This document shows, piece by piece, positions 30,901-34,540 of a stretch of 34,540 bases of DNA (the stretch's first letter is position 1; each line of letters begins with the position of its first letter). Below the pieces are notes generated by a model. It worked only from the letters and a program-made list of their open reading frames with translations. It searched no databases and was not told the DNA's origin. The DNA comes from Clostridia bacterium (lineage in GTDB: Bacteria > Bacillota > Clostridia > Oscillospirales > Acutalibacteraceae), in NCBI GenBank assembly GCA_017522205.1, contig JAFWZS010000040.1:1-34540 (forward strand). Direction: 5' to 3'. Made by a program: the position numbers and the translations under genes.

Positions 30901-31781
30901 TCCTCTGTGATGCTGAAGCCGTCAGCAGGAATAATTGTTACGGGCTCAATTGAGGTTATGTAAAGGAACTTGCTTACTGTTACGTCACAGCCTGCAACAT
31001 ACTTCTTGCCATCAGCAGTTGTTGCAGTAACTGTAATACGGCATGAGCCTGTCTTAAGACCCGTTACTTCACCGTTTGAAGATACAACTGCAACCGCATC
31101 GTTGCTTGAAGTCCATTTGAGGTTGTATTCCTCTGTGGGTTCGGCGTTTCCGTCAGCACCGAAAACGAGGGCTGAAAGTGTGATTTTCTTGTTTTCAAAG
31201 AGCTCTGCCTCTGTCTGTGAAAGCTTGACTCCTGCAGCAGGGTTCTGAATGTTGATTTTGCAGGAAGCTGTGTAATTGTTTGAAGAAGCGATTACCGTCA
31301 CACCGCTTGGTGAATATTTTTTGACGGTAACGAGACCTGACTGTGAAACGGTTGCAAGGCTTTCGTCTGAGGTCTGCCACTTGATTTCATCGGCAGCATC
31401 AACCGGTGTAAGAATTGCAGTGAGCTGAAGTGTTTCACCTACGGCAACGTTTGCAGTAGTCTTGTCAAAAGCAATGCCCTGAGTATGAAGTTTAAGGTTA
31501 GCAATTGCGTTTTTGAGGTTTGAGGTACATCTGTCGATAGCGCTCTGATCGTCACTTCCCTGAAGAAGCACAGAAGCAAGGTCATAGTAAGCGGACAGCA
31601 CTGTGGTGTCGATATACTTGCCCCATTCAGCTTTAGGCGGAACTGTATCATAGACCTTCTGCAGTTCACTTGTGTCTGCTGCAACGGCTTCAATTTTCCA
31701 CAGGTCAGCTATAGGCGATAAAGGTACCGCCGTAAGCACAATTATTGAAGTCATAAGCAAAGCTAAAATTCTCTTTGTCAT
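24954..31781 (-). CDS. Giant exported protein of 26 BIG2 (bacterial Ig-like) domains
   Basis: A protein of 2275 residues. A signal peptide (about 1-30) is followed by a helical segment (about 35-95, ELQKVYDTVPP...NLKNAIANLKLH) resembling a FIVAR-type three-helix module. Then come 26 consecutive Ig-like domains of about 83 residues each, to the last residue. Each shows the BIG2 pattern: 'P..A.n..l.W.SSd..vatV...G.v.....G...I.....dg....C.VTV'. Most domains carry a single Cys in the last strand. Domains 12-20 are Lys-rich, the others more acidic. No LPXTG, SLH, dockerin, transmembrane or amphipathic tail is seen, so anchoring is unexplained. BIG2 arrays usually act as stalks or adhesins, but no tip domain is present. 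GAGGT lies 6 bases before the start at 31781. It is monocistronic. Confidence 0.93.
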   Translation of the reverse strand: MTKRILALLMTSIIVLTAVPLSPIADLWKIEAVAADTSELQKVYDTVPPKAEWGKYIDTTVLSAYYDLASVLLQGSDDQSAIDRCTSNLKNAIANLKLHTQGIAFDKTTANVAVGETLQLTAILTPVDAADEIKWQTSDESLATVSQSGLVTVKKYSPSGVTVIASSNNYTASCKINIQNPAAGVKLSQTEAELFENKKITLSALVFGADGNAEPTEEYNLKWTSSNDAVAVVSSNGEVTGLKTGSCRITVTATTADGKKYVAGCDVTVSKFLYITSIEPVTIIPADGFSITEDETRTFSVKINPSNASIKDLNWVSSNEDVVRVSAAKVNGDVASIEIKGVKEGVAKITYTATDGSGKGGSFNVNVKPQITSLKAIDTVKVLTLDATAQRVRVEILPENAGNQVLDWTSDNTGVCAVDYDGVLYPNGVGTCFVTAKTKDGSNLTITCKIIVTDLAESVTLSKTSLSLESGKVHLLKATVTTTEGEKYSDVIWTSSDEKVATVTPAGEVKALYPGKTTITATAADGSGISASCEVTVTQPVTGVTLPSTAKVSVGGTTHLQATIIPEYASDNGLTWSSSDESIVTVDKNGQLTGIKTGQAVITCKTNSGGFTASCTVTVVIGVNGITLNKTVLGLNSGETFELVATVTPSAATNKQVTWTSSDEKVATVDSAGIVKAKDGGSCIITATTVDGEYTAKCKVSVNQSVAGIEFIDSLDRMYVGQRYQFKARVYPETASNQKIKWYTSDSTILLVDTEGNVIARKAGTAEIRIQSENGNHIASCIVTVGNKVSVTGINLDTTEISLEKGSEHLVIATLLPTNASDTKINWFSSNLNVASVDEHGLIKAVGAGQAYITARTNDGNYTAKCKITVVQPVLGVQFAAADVKVAKGKSHTLVATVIPVNATNRELIWFSSDSTVATVDQKGLVTALQSGETQITATSVDGGYSSTCRVTVYVAVTGVTISTSSVTVPKGENRTVTAVVKPSDAANTDLIWTSSNESIATVNGSGVVTGKAKGTATITVQTEDGGFKDTCTVEVVQLVSSVSLESTSISLDAGKKKTLVATVSPTSASNKNVSWKSSDKKVATVSSKGVVTAVGVGTAVITVTSKDGNASTTCRVTVTQPATGISLNKTKANVDVGSTYTLKATIKPDNATSKYVSWTSSNQKVATVTSKGVVKGLKTGKTTITAATANGEFKATCVITVIKPVTSVSLDKSSLTINVGKTSTLTPTVKPSSASIKTVTYSSSDNDVATVSSKGVVTAKGPGYATITVKTKDNGKTDTCRVLVIQPVSSVKLNKTSGTLEVGDTYTLKATVKPSDASNQSVKWSSSNKKVATVSSSGKITAVGKGAVTITCKTVDGNKTATCKVTVIKKVTSIKINKSSALVYIGKTLTLKAAAYPKDATNTNIKWYTSDSKIAKVSQSGVVTPLKPGTVKITAKTVDGGFKKTCTVTVERAATSVKLNKTAVTLNNGKSYTLKATISPSDTTNKTLKWYTSNDEVVTVSSKGVIKAVGKGEATITVKTSNGKKATCKVTVKQPVTSVKLSATSITVYMGETAKFSASARPTNANDRKLTYKIANEKILSLKSGVITPKKVGKTTITVTTSNGITAKCTVTVKQHVESLKLNKTSVTLVKGKTYTLVPTIAPSNASEKGVTYTSSNEAVATVSSKGVITAVKGGTATITVKSKENNKTAKCKVTVNEPVTGVTLSKAEDTLFVGSKLTLKATVAPEDAYNKAVKWYTSDKTVATVDSSGKITSVAPGKATITVKTTDGDFKATCTITVQRKAEKVELNESSIVINKGATFTLIEKVLPEDSHNKNVTWKSSDEKIAVVNNGTVSGIERGEAVITVTTEDGGFTAECKVKVNEPVTSIKLSKNELTLHNGETETLTASVLPENADNRTVIWSTSDDKVVSVKGGKITGLSKGTAIVTVKTEDGGLLDMCNVTVLQNVTEIKVKTETYTVHEGGVIKIEAEALPENAENRDLIFESSDESIATVSNGTVKSLKKGEVTITISSAYTKGITKTVKVVVTKAVAGITLDKTNVSLNVGGTVTLKATITPSDASEQKMLWKSTNEKVATVKDGVVTAKGKGEAKITVETVDGGYMTYCTVTVIQPVTLIKLESDAYYLYKGETATIKCEVFPENANNKTLKWYSSDEKVVTVKDGVLTPVGTGTAEITVTDSEGIVKAKAAVTVASKVTGITIDKKEVSLRMGETAALTAVITPEDATNKNITWSSSDEKVATIKNGVVTPTGAGTTIITVKTDDGGFMATCLVTVTE
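24957..31484 (-). repeat. Tandem array of about 250-bp BIG2-coding units
   Basis: 26 in-frame units of about 80-86 codons. They are diverged enough for each to be told apart by eye, but share DNA words such as the one for 'VATVSSKGVV', so unequal recombination could change copy number between strains. Assembly collapse is a risk here. Confidence 0.85.
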
Positions 31782-31929
31782 AATTCTACCTCGTTTCATA
31801 CTCAGATTTTTTATCTTAAAGTCGATATATTTTATATTTATATAATACTATAAATGGCATAAAACACCACTATAGTAACCTACATTATATTACAAAGAAC
31901 TCACGGTGTCAACCATTTAGTAAGAGCAG

Positions 31930-31958
31930 TTGAAAAAGTTTACAATTTGTGTTAGAAT
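31930..31958 (+). promoter_or_regulatory. Promoter of the exonuclease III gene
   Basis: TTGAAA (31930-31935), 17 bases, TAGAAT (31953-31958), 38 bases before the start. Confidence 0.7.
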
Positions 31959-31996
31959 AATTGAGAAATAAATGATAAAAGGGCGGAGAAAACGCT

Positions 31997-32755
31997 ATGA
32001 AAAAATTCATCTCATGGAATGTCAACGGAATAAGGGCCTGCGTTCAGAAGGGCTTTCTCGATTTCTTCAAGGATATTGATGCCGACATTTTCTGTCTTCA
32101 GGAAACAAAGCTTCAGGAAGGACAGATTGAACTCGATTTAGAGGGTTATTACCAGTACTGGAATTATGCCGAGAAGAAGGGCTATTCGGGTACGGCAATT
32201 TTCACTAAGGAAGAGCCTATAAACGTAATTTACGGAATGGAAAATGAGGAGCATAATACCGAGGGCAGACTGATAACCCTTGAGTTCCCCAACTTCTATT
32301 TTGCAACCTGCTACACTCCCAACGCTCAGGACGGTCTTAAAAGAATCGACTACCGTATGAAATGGGAGGATGCTTTCAGAGAGCACCTTAAAAAGCTTGA
32401 CAAAACAAAGCCTGTTATCTTTTGCGGTGACCTCAACGTGGCTCATCAGGAAATTGACCTTAAGAATCCCAAGACCAACCGAGGCAACCCCGGCTTCTCT
32501 GACGAGGAAAGAGGAAAGTTCGGTGAGCTTTTAGAAAGCGGATTTGTTGACTCCTTCCGTTATCTTTATCCTGATACCACCGATGCCTACTCCTGGTGGA
32601 GCTACCGCTTCAAGGCAAGGGAGAAAAATGTGGGCTGGAGAATCGACTATTTCGTTGTTTCAGAGCGAATCAAAGACAAAATAAATGAGGCAAAAATTCA
32701 CACTCAGATTTTCGGCTCAGACCACTGTCCCGTTGAGCTTTTAATTGACTTATAA
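31997..32755 (+). CDS. xth: Exodeoxyribonuclease III / AP endonuclease
   Basis: A 252-residue DNA-repair nuclease of the ExoIII (ExoA/XthA) family that cuts at abasic sites and trims 3' blocked ends. All signatures are present: ISWNVNGIRA, FCLQETKL, GYSGTAIFTK, ATCYTPNAQDGLKRIDYRMKW, FCGDLNVAHQEIDLKNPK (catalytic Asp/Asn), YSWWSYR, VGWRIDYFVVS and GSDHCPVEL (catalytic His). The length matches the family. GGAG is 8 bases before the start. Its promoter lies in the divergent gap with the BIG2 gene. Confidence 0.97.
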   Translation: MKKFISWNVNGIRACVQKGFLDFFKDIDADIFCLQETKLQEGQIELDLEGYYQYWNYAEKKGYSGTAIFTKEEPINVIYGMENEEHNTEGRLITLEFPNFYFATCYTPNAQDGLKRIDYRMKWEDAFREHLKKLDKTKPVIFCGDLNVAHQEIDLKNPKTNRGNPGFSDEERGKFGELLESGFVDSFRYLYPDTTDAYSWWSYRFKAREKNVGWRIDYFVVSERIKDKINEAKIHTQIFGSDHCPVELLIDL

Positions 32756-32767
32756 TACCCTTTTCAG

Positions 32768-32829
32768 CCCGAAAAAAGGCAATTCTCAGATTCTGAGAGT
32801 TATTCCCTTTTCTTCGGGTGGTGTTTTTT
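32768..32829 (+). terminator. Nested-hairpin terminator of xth
   Basis: Outer CCCGAA (32768-32773)/TTCGGG (32813-32818) plus an AAAAGG/CCTTTT arm enclose an inner CTCAGA-TTC-TGAGAG hairpin; a six-T run follows. Confidence 0.75.
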
Positions 32830-32838
32830 CTTTCCTTG

Positions 32839-32847
32839 TGCTATGAT
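32839..32847 (+). promoter_or_regulatory. Extended -10 promoter of the membrane XRE gene
   Basis: TGC-TATGAT, 46 bases before the start, just after the xth terminator; the -35 region is poor. Confidence 0.5.
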
Positions 32848-32893
32848 GGCTTTGCAAGGAAAAACTCCCCATATATCTGAAAGGAGAACAGTT

Positions 32894-34207
32894 ATGAACA
32901 AAAAGACATTAGGGCAGTTTATTGCCGAACTCAGAAAAGAAAAGGGATTTACACAGCGAGAGCTTTCCGAAATGCTTCAGGTGTCCGATAAGACTATCAG
33001 CCATTGGGAAAGAGACGAATCTTCACCTGATATTTCCATTTTACCTGAGCTTTCAGCCATCTTCGGCATAACCGTTGACGAGCTTTTAAAAAGAGAGAAA
33101 AATCCCCCTTTAAGCGATACTGTTATATATCCTCAAAGTGAAAACAGTATGAAAGAAAGTGAAAATTCAGAAAAATCTCATAAAGAGGAAACTTTGGAGG
33201 AAAGGTTCCGTAAGTATAAGCTCTTAAGCTTAATCGGCACAGGCTTCGGTGTTTTCTCACTTGTTTCAATGTTTTTTTCAAGCTCCGTACTTTCCTGGAT
33301 GATGAGCTATTTCACGTCTTTCACCTACACACAGACCATACCTCTGCTTTCCACGCTTAAGTATATTATAATTTCACTGATTCTCACTATTGCTGTAAGA
33401 ATTTACTTCTCTCACACTTTTATTCCCAGTGAAGCAAACGAGGACACCCCATACATTTATAAAGCAAACAGAATTTTCACTCTGAATATCTATCTTGTAA
33501 TTATCAACGTTATCTTCGGCATAGTGCCGATTTTTGAAATATTCTTCCCTTTTATAACCCTTTATCTTATTGCAGCACTCATATCCGCAGCCGTTATTTT
33601 TGCCATTGATGAAATTCTCAAGGCAAGAGGTTTACTGATGGCAAAGAACAAAAAGCTTATCAGACTTCAGATTATTTCAGTTACTGTTGCAACAGTACTG
33701 ATTCTCCTTGGTGGCGGTATATGGGGCTTTGCAGAAATTTGGTCACCCACCCCGAAGGAGCTTGTTTTCGATAATATCAACGAATTTGTAGCCTTTATGG
33801 AAACACCATGTGAAAAACCCGAGGATGCATGGAAAATTGACGGTGTTTCAGCTTCAACCTTCCCGCCCACATTACCACCCACAACATCACCCTCACAGAC
33901 CACAAATCAGAGTCCCGTTCAGCAGATACCCGAAACCACCAAGCCAGCCTTTTACTATGCAAGTGTATTAAACCCGGAAACCGGCAAGACAGTCACGTTC
34001 AAGCATCTTAACGGCAATGTGTACAGATATTATTCTTCTGCAGAAGACAGCAAGTATTATGTAAAAACCTACAAAGAGGAGCTTCGGCCTAAAGACTGGG
34101 GCAAACTGCAGGATATGCTCTGTTATCTTGTTCCTCTTTACTGTGTGGCAGTTATTTTCCTTTCATTTATTATATATATAATTAAGGCGAAAAAGCTCAA
34201 AGTGTGA
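32894..34207 (+). CDS. Membrane-anchored XRE-family regulator
   Basis: A 437-residue protein. Residues about 5-65 are a Cro/C1-type HTH (LGQFIAELRKEKGFTQRELSEMLQVSDKTISHWER). A charged linker (about 75-115, Ser/Glu/Lys-rich) leads to about six hydrophobic segments: residues about 120-143, 160-180, 195-215, 218-240, 258-280, and one near the C-terminus (YLVPLYCVAVIFLSFIIYII). Between the last two is a region of about 125 residues with a Thr/Pro/Ser-rich stretch (TLPPTTSPSQTTNQ), which should lie outside the cell if the HTH is inside. It looks like a one-component membrane-bound regulator that could sense an outside signal. AAGGAG is 8 bases before the start at 32894. Targets unknown. Confidence 0.85.
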   Translation: MNKKTLGQFIAELRKEKGFTQRELSEMLQVSDKTISHWERDESSPDISILPELSAIFGITVDELLKREKNPPLSDTVIYPQSENSMKESENSEKSHKEETLEERFRKYKLLSLIGTGFGVFSLVSMFFSSSVLSWMMSYFTSFTYTQTIPLLSTLKYIIISLILTIAVRIYFSHTFIPSEANEDTPYIYKANRIFTLNIYLVIINVIFGIVPIFEIFFPFITLYLIAALISAAVIFAIDEILKARGLLMAKNKKLIRLQIISVTVATVLILLGGGIWGFAEIWSPTPKELVFDNINEFVAFMETPCEKPEDAWKIDGVSASTFPPTLPPTTSPSQTTNQSPVQQIPETTKPAFYYASVLNPETGKTVTFKHLNGNVYRYYSSAEDSKYYVKTYKEELRPKDWGKLQDMLCYLVPLYCVAVIFLSFIIYIIKAKKLKV

Positions 34208-34540
34208 AGAAAGACTGATGTCCCTTCCGTCTTCGTCTGCAACGAATCCATCTTTTCCTTAATGGGACGGCAAGAACAGATGTACAAATATAAACTTGAC
34301 GAAACGGTAATAACATCTATAAAACCAAAAGGAAGACAGATTTCGCCGGCACCCCATAAGGCAGTATTTGTTTCTCGAACAAAATTCCCTGTATCTTGTG
34401 GGAAAGCCTCGCAAGGCGACAGCCTTGCTGCATTTTTGGCTTTGATACAAGAAATTTTCAGTTCTTACGAAACTGCGAAGCACTTTAAAATGCGAAATAA
34501 TTGTGCAAGAAAAGGCAAAAACCACCGATAATGCTGACGC
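34208..34540. other. No confident gene; unassigned 333-base end of window
   Basis: Long frames exist on both strands here (plus 34262-34531, minus 34259-34525) but neither has a ribosome binding site or a recognisable family. The plus frame is rich in Lys/Arg/Ser (ISPAPHKAVFVSRTKFPVS). It could be an intergenic repeat or the edge of an unseen element. No terminator hairpin was identified for the gene ending at 34207. Confidence 0.35.

Noticed and set aside
25012-31248. Many plus-strand open frames of 60-137 residues inside the BIG2 region
   Set aside because: They recur with the domain period as antisense readings of the BIG2 repeats and lack start signals.
24954-31781. The repeated blocks as a CRISPR array or several genes
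   Set aside because: The unit length is about 250 bp, the repeats are diverged and in one open frame, and each translates to a BIG2 domain.
34262-34531. 89-residue plus-strand frame as a gene
   Set aside because: No ribosome binding site, no recognised family, and an equally long frame on the opposite strand; left as unassigned sequence.

Overview
The window reads as a chromosomal segment of a strictly anaerobic, low-to-moderate GC Clostridia member, most like gut Oscillospirales/Ruminococcaceae. Three things suggest this: the Gram-positive order SRP RNA - dnaX - ebfC - recR, smpB close to a tmRNA gene, and the pairing of a NifU-like scaffold with a GGGtGRT protein typical of anaerobic Firmicutes. 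There are no phage genes, transposase, CRISPR array, rRNA or tRNA. The lineage is inferred from gene content; no search was run.

Layout. 1-2.6 kb: the 3' end of a HEYGH-motif membrane protein, then (minus strand) a secreted esterase overlapping a GH43-like glycosidase. 2.6-7.6 kb: a minus-strand housekeeping block with tmRNA, an XRE regulator, smpB, a DUF6440 protein, recR, ebfC, dnaX and the SRP RNA. 7.6-11.6 kb: two convergent, paralogous secreted LCAT-like hydrolases whose nucleophile elbow is G-x-C-x-G rather than G-x-S-x-G. Between them lies a 117-bp element that folds without a mismatch into a four-way junction. 11.6-13.4 kb: an unknown anchored exported protein and a VTT-family membrane protein. 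13.4-17.6 kb (plus strand): a radical SAM enzyme, YccF, a 50-residue protein, and the scaffold/GGGtGRT pair. 17.6-24.9 kb: a secreted SGNH hydrolase, a MATE transporter, a secreted protein with two metallophosphoesterase domains, and a cytosolic GDPD-like phosphodiesterase. 24.9-31.8 kb: one exported protein of about 2275 residues built from 26 bacterial Ig-like (BIG2) domains. 31.9-34.5 kb: exonuclease III and a membrane-anchored XRE regulator.

How the genes fit together. The housekeeping genes serve protein targeting (SRP RNA), ribosome rescue (tmRNA, SmpB) and replication/repair (DnaX, EbfC, RecR, ExoIII). Much of the rest faces outward. Five secreted hydrolases from four fold families (CE1-like esterase, two LCAT-like enzymes, SGNH esterase, double phosphoesterase) end in a similar short hydrophobic/aromatic, lysine-containing C-terminal helix. 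This could be a shared non-covalent surface-retention tail. In the SGNH protein the tail differs in base composition from the catalytic body, as if a foreign enzyme had acquired a native tail.

Intergenic DNA is rich in structured repeats: the four-way junction, two hairpin elements near smpB, and arrays of AATG-type heptamers, one of which has been absorbed into the 3' end of the MATE gene. Gene starts were moved from the longest open frame to the start with the best ribosome binding site wherever one was visible.
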